Below, piece by piece: positions 34,678 to 43,217 of a DNA stretch of 64,000 bases. How positions within the stretch are numbered: the stretch's first letter is position 1; each line of letters begins with the position of its first letter. Origin of the DNA: an uncultured Oscillospiraceae bacterium (GTDB lineage Bacteria; Bacillota; Clostridia; Oscillospirales; Oscillospiraceae); the NCBI GenBank assembly GCA_934593275.1, contig CAKTQE010000001.1, forward strand, positions 90,400-154,399, written 5' to 3'. The translations under genes and the position numbers were made by a program. The notes below the pieces were generated by a model. It made no database searches and was not told the DNA's origin. It worked only from the letters and a program-made list of their open reading frames with translations.

Positions 34678-35118
34678 ATGTCCAATAAACCCCAGTATTA
34701 TATTGTGGAGGCTTCCGCTCTGCCGGAGGTTTTTTTGAAGGTAGCGGAAACCAAGCGATTGCTCTCCACCGGTGAGGCCACCACCGTGAACGAGGCCACC
34801 CGCATGACCGAAATCAGCCGCAGTGCCTTTTATAAGTACCGGGATGCGGTGATGCCCTTTCAGAATATGATGACGGGCCGCATCGTCACCTATCAGTTGC
34901 TGCTCCACGACGAGCCGGGCCTGCTGTCGGACATTCTGCTGATTTTTGCCGATGCCGGTGCCAACATCAGCACTATCAATTCCATTGTCCCCACCAACGG
35001 CACCGCCGTTGTGACCATCTCCGCCGAAACCATCGACCTGAAAATTCCTCTGGAAGAGTTGATCCGCAAGCTCAACGCCCTGGAAGGTGTGGTAAAGGCC
35101 GACGTACTGGCGGGCTGA
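34678..35118 (+). CDS. pheB: ACT domain protein (PheB/UPF0735 family)
   Basis: This 146-residue protein has an N-terminal helix-turn-helix-like part (VNEATRMTEISRSAFYKYRD) and a C-terminal ACT domain (HDEPGLLSDILLIFADAGAN, INSIVPTNG). This matches the PheB group found next to amino acid genes in Bacillus; the effector and target remain unproven. AGGAGGATCAT precedes the ATG. A CCCAGG/CCTGGG terminator ends the gene. Confidence 0.88.
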   Translation: MSNKPQYYIVEASALPEVFLKVAETKRLLSTGEATTVNEATRMTEISRSAFYKYRDAVMPFQNMMTGRIVTYQLLLHDEPGLLSDILLIFADAGANISTINSIVPTNGTAVVTISAETIDLKIPLEELIRKLNALEGVVKADVLAG

Positions 35119-35136
35119 GAATCGTTGCAGCAGCCG

Positions 35137-35162
35137 GCCCAGGAGGCCTGGGTGCGTTTTTC
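35137..35162 (+). terminator. intrinsic terminator of the ACT-domain gene
   Basis: CCCAGG-AGG-CCTGGG followed by TGCGTTTTT. Confidence 0.65.
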
Positions 35163-35230
35163 CGCCTTGTAAGATACAAGCATACCCGGCACCAATAAAA
35201 AGTATTCCATAAAAAGGAAAAGAAAAACAC

Positions 35231-35259
35231 TTGACAAGGAATACGATTTGTGATAGAAT
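35231..35259 (+). promoter_or_regulatory. sigma-A promoter of infC-rpmI-rplT
   Basis: Perfect TTGACA (35231-35236), a 17-bp spacer and TAGAAT (35254-35259). Confidence 0.8.
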
Positions 35260-35265
35260 TCCTAG

Positions 35266-35384
35266 GTAATCAAGAAGGCTGAACATCCGCCTCACCGTAA
35301 GTTTCTGCGAAACGGTTTCATACGAGCTTTTCCCCACAAGGGATTTTATGCGTGTATGCGGATGCTTTGGCATCCGCTTTTTTG
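35266..35384 (+). promoter_or_regulatory. attenuator leader of infC-rpmI-rplT (L20-type)
   Basis: The leader ends in a terminator, GCGGATGC-TTTG-GCATCCGC plus TTTTTT (35358-35383). An earlier CATCCGC (35284-35290) is identical to the terminator's 3' arm and can pair with its 5' arm, giving an antiterminator. The operon is known to be controlled by L20 in Firmicutes through such a leader. Confidence 0.75.
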
Positions 35385-35408
35385 TTATTTGTTTTGGAGG
35401 TGCTTACC

Positions 35409-35927
35409 ATCGCAAAGTTAGACCATCAGCTCAACGAGGAAATCCGGGACAAAGAGATCCGGCTCATCGGTGCGGACGGCGCCCAGCTGGGTATCGTTTC
35501 CGCAGCCCAGGCCAACGCCATGGCGGAAGAGGCAGGTATGGATCTTGTGAAGATCTCTCCCAATGCCGTCCCCCCTGTGTGTAAAATCATGGATTACTCC
35601 AAATTCTGCTTCGACCAGAAGAAGCGGGAGAAAGAGGCCAAGAAGAACCAGCGGGTCGTAGAGGTCAAGGAGATCCGCATGAGCCCCAGCATTGATACCA
35701 ACGATCTCAACACCAAGGTCAAGGCCGCCCAGAAATTCCTGACAGACGGCAACCGGGTAAAGGTCAGCGTTCGTTTCCGCGGACGGGAAATGGCCCACAC
35801 CAACCTGGGTGAGAAGCTGCTGATGGACTTTGCGGAGGCTTGCGCCGAGGTCGCCACCATGGAGAAGAATCCCAAGCTGGAAGGCCGCTTCATGGCGATG
35901 TTCCTGACCCCCAAGAATAGCAAGTAA
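35409..35927 (+). CDS. infC: translation initiation factor IF-3, with an ATC start codon
   Basis: IF-3 keeps 30S subunits free and proofreads the start codon. The 172-residue protein reads [20 protein letters not shown] after a start at ATC 35409, eight bases from GGAGG. No ATG lies between the ribosome site and the first family residues. Non-AUG starts are a known autoregulatory feature of infC because IF-3 rejects them. The N-domain, linker and C-domain ([13 protein letters not shown]) are all present. It is followed by rpmI and rplT. Confidence 0.95.
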   Translation: MAKLDHQLNEEIRDKEIRLIGADGAQLGIVSAAQANAMAEEAGMDLVKISPNAVPPVCKIMDYSKFCFDQKKREKEAKKNQRVVEVKEIRMSPSIDTNDLNTKVKAAQKFLTDGNRVKVSVRFRGREMAHTNLGEKLLMDFAEACAEVATMEKNPKLEGRFMAMFLTPKNSK

Positions 35928-35961
35928 GAATATTACACAAGATACGGAAGGAGAACTACCT

Positions 35962-36159
35962 ATGCCCAAGCTGAAAACCCATAGCGGTGCAAAGAAGAGA
36001 TTCAACCTGACCAAGACCGGTAAGGTTAAGAGAGCACACGCTTTTAAGAGCCACATCCTCACCAAGAAGACCACCAAGCGTACCCGTCATCTGCGGAGCA
36101 CCACTTATGCCGATGTGACCAATGTGGATGCCATCAAGAAGATGATTCCGTACAAATAA
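35962..36159 (+). CDS. rpmI: 50S ribosomal protein L35
   Basis: L35 is a 65-residue basic protein of the large subunit. It begins [20 protein letters not shown], the family signature. GGAGAA precedes the ATG. It is the middle gene of infC-rpmI-rplT, 34 bp after infC. Confidence 0.97.
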   Translation: MPKLKTHSGAKKRFNLTKTGKVKRAHAFKSHILTKKTTKRTRHLRSTTYADVTNVDAIKKMIPYK

Positions 36160-36183
36160 GGGCTAGACAGGAGGATATAGTAA

Positions 36184-36540
36184 ATGGCTAGAGTTAAAGG
36201 CGCAATGATGACGCGCAAGAGAAGAAACGCAACCCTGAAGCTGGCAAAGGGCTACTGGGGTTCCAAGAGCAAGCACTTCAAGATGGCCAAGCAGGCCGTT
36301 ATGAAGTCCGGCAACTACGCTTTCGAAGGCCGTAAGCAGAAGAAGCGTGCTTACCGTACCATGTGGATCGCCCGTCTGAGTGCCGCTGTGGCTCCCTACG
36401 GTCTGAACTACTCCACCTTTATGAACGGTGTGAAGAAGGCCGGTATCGAGATGAACCGCAAGAGCCTCTCCGAGATGGCCATCCAGGACAGTGCCGCTTT
36501 CGCCGCTGTTGTGGAGAAGGCCAAGGCTGCTCTGAACTAA
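36184..36540 (+). CDS. rplT: 50S ribosomal protein L20
   Basis: L20 is an early assembly protein that binds 23S rRNA and, in Firmicutes, represses its own operon through the leader RNA. The 118-residue protein contains [20 protein letters not shown] at the start and the conserved LMxGLKKAG-like stretch [20 protein letters not shown] near the end. AGGAGG precedes the ATG and a terminator follows. Confidence 0.97.
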   Translation: MARVKGAMMTRKRRNATLKLAKGYWGSKSKHFKMAKQAVMKSGNYAFEGRKQKKRAYRTMWIARLSAAVAPYGLNYSTFMNGVKKAGIEMNRKSLSEMAIQDSAAFAAVVEKAKAALN

Positions 36541-36548
36541 GCAAAATG

Positions 36549-36583
36549 AAAAGCCCTGTCGGTTTCCCCGGCAGGGCTTTTTT
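36549..36583 (+). terminator. intrinsic terminator of infC-rpmI-rplT
   Basis: AAAGCCCTG...CAGGGCTTT with an inner CGG/CCG extension, followed by TTTT. Confidence 0.85.
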
Positions 36584-36595
36584 GAAAGGATTTTT

Positions 36596-37459
36596 ATGGA
36601 ACTGACACTGATTGCCCAGCGCAGCGGGCGGCTGTCCTCTTTTTTGAAAACAGAGTTGAAAATATCCTCGGGTCTTATGAACAAGGTCAAGTGGGCCGAT
36701 GGGCTGCGGGTGGGCGGTGTCAGCTGTCACACGGACTACCAAGTGGCCCCCGGAGACCAGATTTGCGTGCTTTTGGAGGAACCTGCTCCGGATTACCCGG
36801 CGGAAGGCGGCCCACTGACCGTTCTTTACGAAGATGCCTATTTCCTGGCGGTGGACAAGCCCGCCGGGATGCTTATTCACCCCTCCCGCAGCCGGAACAC
36901 CGGAACCCTGGCAAACCTGGTCCAGGGCTATTATGTGAAAACCGGCCAGCAGGGAGCCTTCCACCCCCTGACCCGGTTGGACCGGGACACCTTTGGCATT
37001 GTGCTGATTGCAAAGAATGCCCATATCCATGCCCTGTTGCAGGCGGAAAAGCCCCAAAAGCGTTACGAAGCACTGACCTGTGGAGGGCCTGCGGAACAGG
37101 AAGGCCTGATCGATGCCCCCATTGCCAGAAAACCCCTGCCCAGCCTCCTGCGGGAAATTCGCCCTGACGGCAAGCCCAGCCAGACCCACTTCCAGGTGTT
37201 GGAGCGGGGAAACGGCATCTGCCGCCTAGATTTGGAACCCATCACCGGCCGCACCCACCAGCTGCGGCTCCACTGCGCCTACTCCGGCTTCCCCATTTTA
37301 GGGGACCCCCAGTACGGCACCGAAAAATCCAACGCCCTTTCCCACCGCCTGGGCTTTGAAACCCAGCTTCTGCTGGCCAAAAGTCTGAAATTCACCCACC
37401 CCATAACAGGCGCGCAGATGTTTCTGGAAAGCGGAATGACACTGCCAACCTGGGTATAA
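36596..37459 (+). CDS. RluA-family 23S rRNA/tRNA pseudouridine synthase
   Basis: This 287-residue enzyme isomerizes uridine to pseudouridine in RNA. The catalytic block is HPLTRLDRDTFGIVLIAKN, with the Asp of RLDRDT as nucleophile. Upstream is the LAVDKPAGMLIHPS motif, and GRTHQLRLHCAYSGFPILGD follows. The N-terminal 90 residues could be an S4-like RNA-binding part (SSFLKTELKISSGLMNKVK). AAAGGAT precedes the ATG. The exact target uridine cannot be read from the sequence. Confidence 0.92.
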   Translation: MELTLIAQRSGRLSSFLKTELKISSGLMNKVKWADGLRVGGVSCHTDYQVAPGDQICVLLEEPAPDYPAEGGPLTVLYEDAYFLAVDKPAGMLIHPSRSRNTGTLANLVQGYYVKTGQQGAFHPLTRLDRDTFGIVLIAKNAHIHALLQAEKPQKRYEALTCGGPAEQEGLIDAPIARKPLPSLLREIRPDGKPSQTHFQVLERGNGICRLDLEPITGRTHQLRLHCAYSGFPILGDPQYGTEKSNALSHRLGFETQLLLAKSLKFTHPITGAQMFLESGMTLPTWV

Positions 37460-37501
37460 AACCGGACAATGACCCCGCCAGATAAGGCTCCCGCCTGGAT
37501 C

Positions 37502-37987
37502 TCAACGGCTGGAAGCTGCCGCGTCGGACTCCATAACACAGTCGATGGTAAGTACAACGGCCAATGCCACAAGTTCGTCTTTCGGGTTCAAAATGTCCAG
37601 TTCATAGCTGTCTCCCCAGGTCATCCATTCCTTTTGAATGGAAACGATGGGCGCACCATTCTGGGTGATGCTGTATTCATGGGCCAGAAAGTTCCCGCTG
37701 ATTTCCCAGCCAAGGCCGTCAATGGTGTATCTCGGGAAGAAAAACGTCAGCTTCTTCTGGATTTTCGCAACCTGCTCCCCATTGCAGGAAACAGAATACT
37801 CCGGAAGAAACCTCCACACTTTTTGCTGGATAAAGGCCACTTCCCTACCGGCCATATCATACACATGGAGCTTCTTGCCCCAGCTGAAAACCTCCCCGAC
37901 AACCGTGTACCGATCATTTCCCAACGCGTCTTTGACCGAGAATTTGTCCCCCCAGGAAAAGACCTTTTCTTTGATATAGAGCTTCAT
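37502..37987 (-). CDS. LURP-one-related (YxjI/scramblase-like) protein
   Basis: This 161-residue protein of the LURP-one-related family has a beta-barrel fold like Tubby and scramblases. It begins MKLYIKEKVFSWGDKFSVKD and has three repeats of the type (V/L)FSWGKKLHVYD. Bacterial members have no defined role. TTGGAGGAATTT precedes the ATG. It is the last gene with core-genome character; the following 400 bp are AT-richer and open the accessory region. Confidence 0.85.
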   Translation of the reverse strand: MKLYIKEKVFSWGDKFSVKDALGNDRYTVVGEVFSWGKKLHVYDMAGREVAFIQQKVWRFLPEYSVSCNGEQVAKIQKKLTFFFPRYTIDGLGWEISGNFLAHEYSITQNGAPIVSIQKEWMTWGDSYELDILNPKDELVALAVVLTIDCVMESDAAASSR

Positions 37988-38321
37988 TCAAATTCCTCCA
38001 ATGAATCTACCGATGTTTTATACGATTATACCATGGCCCTATTCTCCGGTCAAATTAGATTTTTCCGGTCTGGCACCGCTTTTTTCGATTTTTTTGACTG
38101 GCATACGGCTCTGCAATGGAGCAAACACAGCGGACATTTCTTTCTATAATCGCTCCAATCATCGGAAGGATTTTTCGCCAACTGTCGGAATAATTTTCCG
38201 CCAATCGTCGGAAAAACAGTTCGCCAATGAAACGGCGGCAGCAAGAATTCTTGCTTTTCATAGCCGGTAATCATGTCGTTTGAGGTTTTCTGTAAAAACT
38301 ATCCGTGGGTGCAGCAGCCTA
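37988..38321. other. boundary region between core genome and accessory mosaic
   Basis: I see no convincing gene here. Base composition drops in GC after about 38000. The stretch contains a 23-bp tandem repeat (38155-38223) and ends at the blaI promoter. Confidence 0.5.
38155..38235 (+). repeat. 23-bp tandem repeat, three copies plus a partial fourth
   Basis: Units start at 38155, 38178 and 38201, each 23 bp, of the form CCAATCRTCGGAA followed by an A/T-rich part and TTCG or CCG. A partial unit CCAATGAAACGG follows at 38224. Copies differ at several positions, so the array is old or the core is the functional part. Confidence 0.75.
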
Positions 38322-38369
38322 TTGACATTGTTTTATCTGGGTTGTATAATATGTCTTACATTCGTAAGA
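38322..38369 (+). promoter_or_regulatory. blaI promoter with BlaI-type operator
   Basis: TTGACA (38322-38327) and TATAAT (38345-38350) are 17 bp apart. Directly downstream is the palindrome CTTACATTCGTAAG (38355-38368), like the TACA/TGTA operators of BlaI and MecI, so the regulator probably represses its own operon. Confidence 0.75.
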
Positions 38370-38383
38370 ATTGGAGAAGCAAT

Positions 38384-38767
38384 ATGAAGAAACTACCACC
38401 AATTTCTGATGCGGAATTTGCGGTCATGGACGTGATCTGGAAATTCGCACCAATCAGCACGACGGAAATCACGGACCGGTTGGGTTTGACAACGGATTGG
38501 AGTCCAAAAACAATTTTCACAATGCTTTCCCGGCTGGAAAAGAAAGGGGCCATCACGCATACAAAAGAGGGCCGTGTATTTGTCTATCATCCCTGTGTAA
38601 AAAAAGAGGATTACTGGACGGAAGAAAGCAGATGCCTTGCAAATCGCTTTTTTGACGGTGCCATAAAGCAGATGGTGGTCAGTTTTTTAGATCAGGATGA
38701 TTTGACAGCAGATGATTTGTCCGAATTGCAGAAGATTCTCGACCGAAAGCGCGGTCAAATCAAATGA
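38384..38767 (+). CDS. blaI: BlaI/MecI-family transcriptional repressor
   Basis: This 127-residue winged-helix repressor begins MKKLPPISDAEFAVMDVIWK and contains the recognition region TIFTMLSRLEKKGAITHTKE. Family members bind TACA-type dyads as dimers and are inactivated by proteolysis when a BlaR1 sensor detects a beta-lactam. ATG 38384 follows GGAGAAG; the longer frame crosses the promoter. It overlaps blaR1 by 4 bp. Confidence 0.93.
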   Translation: MKKLPPISDAEFAVMDVIWKFAPISTTEITDRLGLTTDWSPKTIFTMLSRLEKKGAITHTKEGRVFVYHPCVKKEDYWTEESRCLANRFFDGAIKQMVVSFLDQDDLTADDLSELQKILDRKRGQIK

Positions 38768-40527
38768 CAAGTACGGCTTTTGTGAGACAGATCTTTCTGG
38801 GAACCCTATGGAATACTGTGCTGATCTGTGCTGTTTTAGGGGCAAAATGGCTGTTTCGCAACCGCCTTTCTGCCCGCACGCAATATAGAAGTTGGTATTT
38901 TCTCGCCATCTCTTTACTGCTGCCTTTCTTCCCTTTCGGCTCATTACGTGGGCTTCTTCCGGTGGGAGTCGGTCTGCGGCGGGCGTTTACCATTTCAGCA
39001 CCTCCAAATTCCACGGACTACACGCCAATGTCCGGGAATGCGTGGCTTCAGGATCCCTCTTTGCTTCGCCAACACGCCGAAGCAGACCAGATCGTCCTTG
39101 TACTTCTGCTGGTTTGGGCTATCGGCACACTGCTGATGGCTACCCTGTACTGTTTGGAAAATCACCGGCTGTATCGAACCGCAAAGTCAGCATTCAACGT
39201 ATCTGCGCAGATTCAAAAAGAATCTGAGAAAGTTCGTCTGGAATTGAAAGTAAATTTTAACATAACGCTGTGTCAATCCCATTTTCTTTCTTCTCCAATC
39301 AGTTTCTGGTGGGGCCATTTCTACGTGATCCTCCCAGCGGAGAAACTGAAAAAGCTATCAGATACAGATATTGAAAACATTCTGCGCCATGAGTTGACCC
39401 ACATCAGCCATGGTGACCCATTGGCGGCATACCTGTTCTGCGGGATACAGGCTATTTTCTGGTTTCATCCCCTTGTATGGATCGCCTTTCAGCAAATGCG
39501 CCGGGAGCGGAAAGCCTATTGTGATTGGGATGTTTTGAACACATTTTCGGATGAACAGGAACGCATCCGCTATGGACAGACTATTTTGAATTTTGCCGTA
39601 GCAGCCAATATGCGCTTTTGCACAGCCAATGGATTGTGCCAGGGAAAGAAGCAATTGAAATACCGTCTTGAGAACATTGTTGACTTTCGGGAGGATACCG
39701 CAGGAAAAAAGGTTCTTGGGAAATGCTGCGCTGTCCTGCTGACAGTTGTTATGCTTGGACAACTCCCATTTTTGTCCGTTTGCGCAGATGTCAGTGAAAC
39801 TTATTACGTACCGCCGTCTGAACTTTTGATAGAGGAAGTCGATTGGAGTAATTTCTTTAGCGGAAAAGATGGATGCGCGGTTCTCTATGACCAGCGGGCA
39901 GACCGTTATACGGTATACAATCGGAACGAAGTATTTCACCGTGTCCCGCCCTGCTCAACCTATAAGCCATATACTGCCCTGAACGCCCTGGAACTTCAAC
40001 TGATCACGCCAGAAGAAAATGAGATTTCCTGGGATGGGACAGCAAACAGCATCCAATCCTGGAACCGTGACCATACATTGCGCTCTGCCATGCAGGAATC
40101 CGCCAACTGGTATTTCCAGGCTTTGGACCGGATGGCCGGTGCGGCACAGCTGGAACGTTTCTTTCGCCGCATTGGCTATGGCAATTGTCAACTGAGAAGC
40201 AATCTGGAAAATCTATGGTATGGCTCCGGTGTAAAAATCTCCGCTATGGAACAGGTGGAGCTTCTAAAAGGACTCTGTTCAAACGGTTTTGGAGCCGAAC
40301 CTCAGAACATCGTTGCCGTAAAAGAAGCTATTGCCCTGAATGAAAGCGGTTTTTATGGGAAAACAGGCACTGGTCGGCTGGAAGATGCCAATATAGCGGG
40401 GTGGTTCATCGGATTTGTGGAATCACCAGAAAATACCCGGTTTATTGCGGTTTATCTGAACAGCCCAGAGGGGGCCGATGGGGCGGCTGCTTACAGAATA
40501 GCCCGCCGCATTTTGGATGAGATGTAA
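38764..40527 (+). CDS. blaR1: BlaR1-type beta-lactam sensor with M56 protease
   Basis: This 587-residue membrane sensor has N-terminal membrane helices, a zinc metalloprotease domain with HELTH at residues 209-213 and a further helix near 320-340. A C-terminal penicillin-binding domain related to class D beta-lactamases follows, with all three active-site motifs: STYK (398-401), SAN (446-448) and KTG (533-535). It should acylate with beta-lactams and trigger cleavage of BlaI. No beta-lactamase gene follows, only two lipoproteins. Confidence 0.93.
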   Translation: MTSTAFVRQIFLGTLWNTVLICAVLGAKWLFRNRLSARTQYRSWYFLAISLLLPFFPFGSLRGLLPVGVGLRRAFTISAPPNSTDYTPMSGNAWLQDPSLLRQHAEADQIVLVLLLVWAIGTLLMATLYCLENHRLYRTAKSAFNVSAQIQKESEKVRLELKVNFNITLCQSHFLSSPISFWWGHFYVILPAEKLKKLSDTDIENILRHELTHISHGDPLAAYLFCGIQAIFWFHPLVWIAFQQMRRERKAYCDWDVLNTFSDEQERIRYGQTILNFAVAANMRFCTANGLCQGKKQLKYRLENIVDFREDTAGKKVLGKCCAVLLTVVMLGQLPFLSVCADVSETYYVPPSELLIEEVDWSNFFSGKDGCAVLYDQRADRYTVYNRNEVFHRVPPCSTYKPYTALNALELQLITPEENEISWDGTANSIQSWNRDHTLRSAMQESANWYFQALDRMAGAAQLERFFRRIGYGNCQLRSNLENLWYGSGVKISAMEQVELLKGLCSNGFGAEPQNIVAVKEAIALNESGFYGKTGTGRLEDANIAGWFIGFVESPENTRFIAVYLNSPEGADGAAAYRIARRILDEM

Positions 40528-40537
40528 ATCGTTGTGA

Positions 40538-40563
40538 GTTAAAGCCGCTGAGGCGGCTTTAAC
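40538..40563 (+). terminator. hairpin after blaR1
   Basis: GTTAAAGCCGC-TGAG-GCGGCTTTAAC is a perfect 11-bp stem followed by TTATAT. The tract after it is only partly T-rich, so leaky termination is possible. Confidence 0.6.
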
Positions 40564-40577
40564 TTATATCTAAAAAT

Positions 40578-40591
40578 CTTACAAATGTAAG
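40578..40591 (+). promoter_or_regulatory. BlaI-type operator before the lipoprotein genes
   Basis: CTTACAAATGTAAG is a perfect palindrome with the same arms as the operator before blaI. It overlaps the ribosome site of the first lipoprotein gene. Confidence 0.6.
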
Positions 40592-40601
40592 GAGTCAATG
40601 T

Positions 40602-41363
40602 ATGAAAAAGAAAATACGCATTGAGAGTGCTATCTGTCTAATAATTGCATTTCTGTTAGCGGGCTGTTCACATTTACACTGTTATGACACCCAAATATCC
40701 CAGGAAACTACAGAAGCTTCTCTCAATACCGAAACTGATAACCCGGACATATTGCAGGTCCGTATAGAGGAGAATCGAGAAAACGAGCAGGTTTTTACCA
40801 TCAGCATAGAGGATTATATCGAGCGTTTTAATTCCTTTTACAGAGAAAACAATGATCGTGACTTTTTCTCGCCTGTGTCCCAATGGCAATGCTATCACCG
40901 TGATACTGGGATTCATTCTAACCATGAGATGAAATTCTATTATTTTCAGTTCGACGAGAAGGTGCATTCATTACCTACGGTTGCAGTATATGTTCCCACA
41001 AATACTGACCGTATACAGGAAATCACAGTCAATTTTGACGAGCATAGTTTTACAGAATCCGGCTTTCAACTGTACAAAGAACTATGCCGTTATACAATGA
41101 ACGTTTTCTTCCCGGATTTAACGGATGAGGAGCGATCCACGATTTGTTCGGAAATCATTTCTTTGGGAAACCGGGATGTCTTGTCCAATGAGGAGTGGTA
41201 CGATACCGGGGCTATTCCATGTGTACTTTTTCACAGAGACGGTATCGGGATATATCCCTACTTTGCAGTTGGGGACTGGGATCGTTTCTGTGTGATTCCC
41301 GTTACAGAAGATATTCTCTCAAACTTTACTCAGAAAGGAGTCGAAATATATGAAATACCGTAA
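40602..41363 (+). CDS. hypothetical lipoprotein of the blaIR locus (first)
   Basis: This 253-residue protein has a signal peptide ending in the lipobox LLAGC (Cys at about residue 22) and an acidic extracellular domain with no family I recognise. GTAAGGAGT precedes the ATG and overlaps a BlaI-type palindrome. The next lipoprotein gene overlaps its 3' end by 14 bp, so they are coupled. By position it is a candidate output of the beta-lactam sensor, for example a cell-envelope stress protein. This is inference. Confidence 0.7.
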   Translation: MKKKIRIESAICLIIAFLLAGCSHLHCYDTQISQETTEASLNTETDNPDILQVRIEENRENEQVFTISIEDYIERFNSFYRENNDRDFFSPVSQWQCYHRDTGIHSNHEMKFYYFQFDEKVHSLPTVAVYVPTNTDRIQEITVNFDEHSFTESGFQLYKELCRYTMNVFFPDLTDEERSTICSEIISLGNRDVLSNEEWYDTGAIPCVLFHRDGIGIYPYFAVGDWDRFCVIPVTEDILSNFTQKGVEIYEIP

Positions 41364-42585
41364 ATTGATGGCATTGGTCTGTATTGTGAGCCTTGGGCTG
41401 GCTGCTTGCGGAAAAGATACACTGCCCAATTTCCAGCAAACAGAAATACCCACTGCATCCGTGCAAGAGCGGTTGGAGGTTCGTTGTAAGGAGATTGCCG
41501 CCCTCTATCGTCCGCTTTATGAGGCATTGGATGGAACGGCACCAACGCAAAGTGACATTGACACAATGGAAGAACTGCTGATCCGTAAAGGGCTGGATGT
41601 GATCGACACAAACGGGATTTATCCCAGCTACCTGGTCACCCCAGAACATTTTCACAGCTTTTGGAATGCTGTCCAGAATCAAAAGCAGGCGGAGCAGGAG
41701 GTCATAATGATTGCGGCATCCGGAGTCCTTGTATATAGGCTGTTCACCTACGATGGGACTGTAGGCTTTTTGTACAGCATGACCTATCCTTTAGATGGAG
41801 AGAGCGAACCATCATATGAATGCCACAGTATCAAAGACTGGGATTTGACGGAAAAAGAGAACTTTTTCTACCGTGTTCTTCCGGCAAATGACAAACATTA
41901 CCCAGACTTTTCCCGGATTCGTCTTGCTCCACCGAATCATGAATTATATGATATGACGATGCACTATATTTTTCCCATAGGCTATATCGCAGCCAATGTG
42001 TTTTTGATTGATTGGTCAGAGGAAAACTGGGAGAATCTCAGCTTCAATGACCAGTTTGAATACCTGTATCTTACCCGTTTTGGAAAACAGTTCAATGGTG
42101 ACGGATATCCTATGCTGAAAAACCAATACGGCTATGCAATCCCTGGGGAAGAATTTGAAACCGTGGTCTTGCCATATTACAATATCGACTTAGATACATT
42201 CCGTGAGCTGGCACAATATGACTCGGACGGTGATTACTACCCGTGGAGGCCGTTGGAAACAAACGACTTTGCGTTTATATGGTACTACAACATTGAGCCA
42301 GAGGTAACAGCATACTCTGAAAATGCCGATGGGACACTGACTTTGACTGTTGAAGCCCTTTCCACAGATCTGAAAACGGATTGTTTATTTGCCCATGAAG
42401 TAACCGTTCGCCCTTTGGAGAATGGAGAATTTCAATATATTGGAAACCGGGTTACTTTTCAAACAGAGTATGGACTTCCCTGTACGGTCCCCCGACGAAT
42501 GTGGGAATTTAAAGAAAGCTCTGATGAAATCGGCAAGAACCGGCCCAGTTGCTCTGCCGATGATGATTCATCAGGCACTGCGTAA
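41350..42585 (+). CDS. hypothetical lipoprotein of the blaIR locus (second)
   Basis: This 411-residue protein has a lipobox LAAC after a short signal peptide and a long extracellular domain rich in aromatic and acidic residues (ENWENLSFNDQFEYLYLTRF, YPWRPLETNDFAFIWYYNIE). I recognise no family. CAGAAAGGAG precedes the ATG. The last 20 or so residues (SCSADDDSSGTA) look unrelated to the rest. They run into a Maff2-like remnant in the same frame, so the natural C-terminus may have been replaced by recombination. Confidence 0.7.
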   Translation: MKYRKLMALVCIVSLGLAACGKDTLPNFQQTEIPTASVQERLEVRCKEIAALYRPLYEALDGTAPTQSDIDTMEELLIRKGLDVIDTNGIYPSYLVTPEHFHSFWNAVQNQKQAEQEVIMIAASGVLVYRLFTYDGTVGFLYSMTYPLDGESEPSYECHSIKDWDLTEKENFFYRVLPANDKHYPDFSRIRLAPPNHELYDMTMHYIFPIGYIAANVFLIDWSEENWENLSFNDQFEYLYLTRFGKQFNGDGYPMLKNQYGYAIPGEEFETVVLPYYNIDLDTFRELAQYDSDGDYYPWRPLETNDFAFIWYYNIEPEVTAYSENADGTLTLTVEALSTDLKTDCLFAHEVTVRPLENGEFQYIGNRVTFQTEYGLPCTVPRRMWEFKESSDEIGKNRPSCSADDDSSGTA

Positions 42586-42672
42586 AGTCACAGCAGTGCC
42601 TTGGAAGGCTACGGCAACGATAACCCCGGTGCCAATGTTCATGTGCGGCAAAGTATCGCACATGAATTTGAT
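42586..42672 (+). pseudogene. Maff2-family conjugation protein remnant
   Basis: In the frame that continues after the lipoprotein stop, 42601-42633 encodes LEGYGNDNPGA. This is the hallmark of the Maff2 family of small membrane proteins in Tn1549-like conjugative elements. Only this internal piece survives. It points to an old ICE deletion at this site. Confidence 0.5.
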
Positions 42673-42726
42673 TGACGGCAGCCCCTATTCCGAAAAATGA
42701 AAGTTAAAAATATTTCACTTTCCCTA

Positions 42727-42783
42727 TTGACATGCGCAAGTAGGAGTGATATATTTATAACATCGCAAGTGCGAAATATATAA
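42727..42783 (+). promoter_or_regulatory. promoter of the membrane/XRE pair with CGCAAGT repeats
   Basis: TTGACA (42727-42732) and TATATT (42750-42755) are 17 bp apart. CGCAAGT occurs both inside the spacer and again near 42764, a likely operator for the XRE protein. Confidence 0.6.
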
Positions 42784-42799
42784 CACAGGGGAAAGAAAT

Positions 42800-43216
42800 A
42801 TGAATAAAAAAGTATCTTTAAGAGAAATTGTTGGAACAAAAATAATCTACGCAATCATTCTTGTATCTTACTACTGGATGTGGGCAAGAACAGATTGGAA
42901 AGACTGGTATCCAACTTTACAGCATGTACTTGGCTGTTTTCTTGTTGCTTTTTTTGCATTTCAGCAAATGAGAATTAAGAAATACAAAAAGGAAGGTGTT
43001 GATGAAATGGCAGAGCGAAACTTAAAACGGTGTGACTCCTTTTGTTTGAAGATTTTTGTTGCTGTTATGGTTGTAGTTGCTTGGGGCTGTGCTATTCTTG
43101 GTCATGTTAATGCTATCAATATGGGAATGATTGGATGGATTATTGTTTTGTCTATTTTGATTTTATCTATCATTCGGACATTGATGTTTGTGATTATAGA
43201 CAGCAAGGGGGTATGA
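42800..43216 (+). CDS. small membrane protein paired with an XRE regulator
   Basis: This 138-residue protein has four predicted membrane segments (about 12-27, 38-53, 78-100 and 108-132). I recognise no function. GGGAAAGAAAT precedes the ATG. It ends 1 bp before an XRE-family regulator gene. Such membrane/XRE pairs are common in Firmicutes accessory DNA and may form sensor-regulator units. GC content is clearly lower than in the core genes. Confidence 0.65.
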   Translation: MNKKVSLREIVGTKIIYAIILVSYYWMWARTDWKDWYPTLQHVLGCFLVAFFAFQQMRIKKYKKEGVDEMAERNLKRCDSFCLKIFVAVMVVVAWGCAILGHVNAINMGMIGWIIVLSILILSIIRTLMFVIIDSKGV

Positions 43217-43217
43217 T

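Noticed and set aside
38155..38235. CRISPR array at the 23-bp repeats
   Set aside because: The units are contiguous with no spacers between them.
38764..40527. Stand-alone class D beta-lactamase
   Set aside because: The STYK/SAN/KTG domain is fused behind membrane helices and an M56 protease, so it is the sensor of BlaR1.
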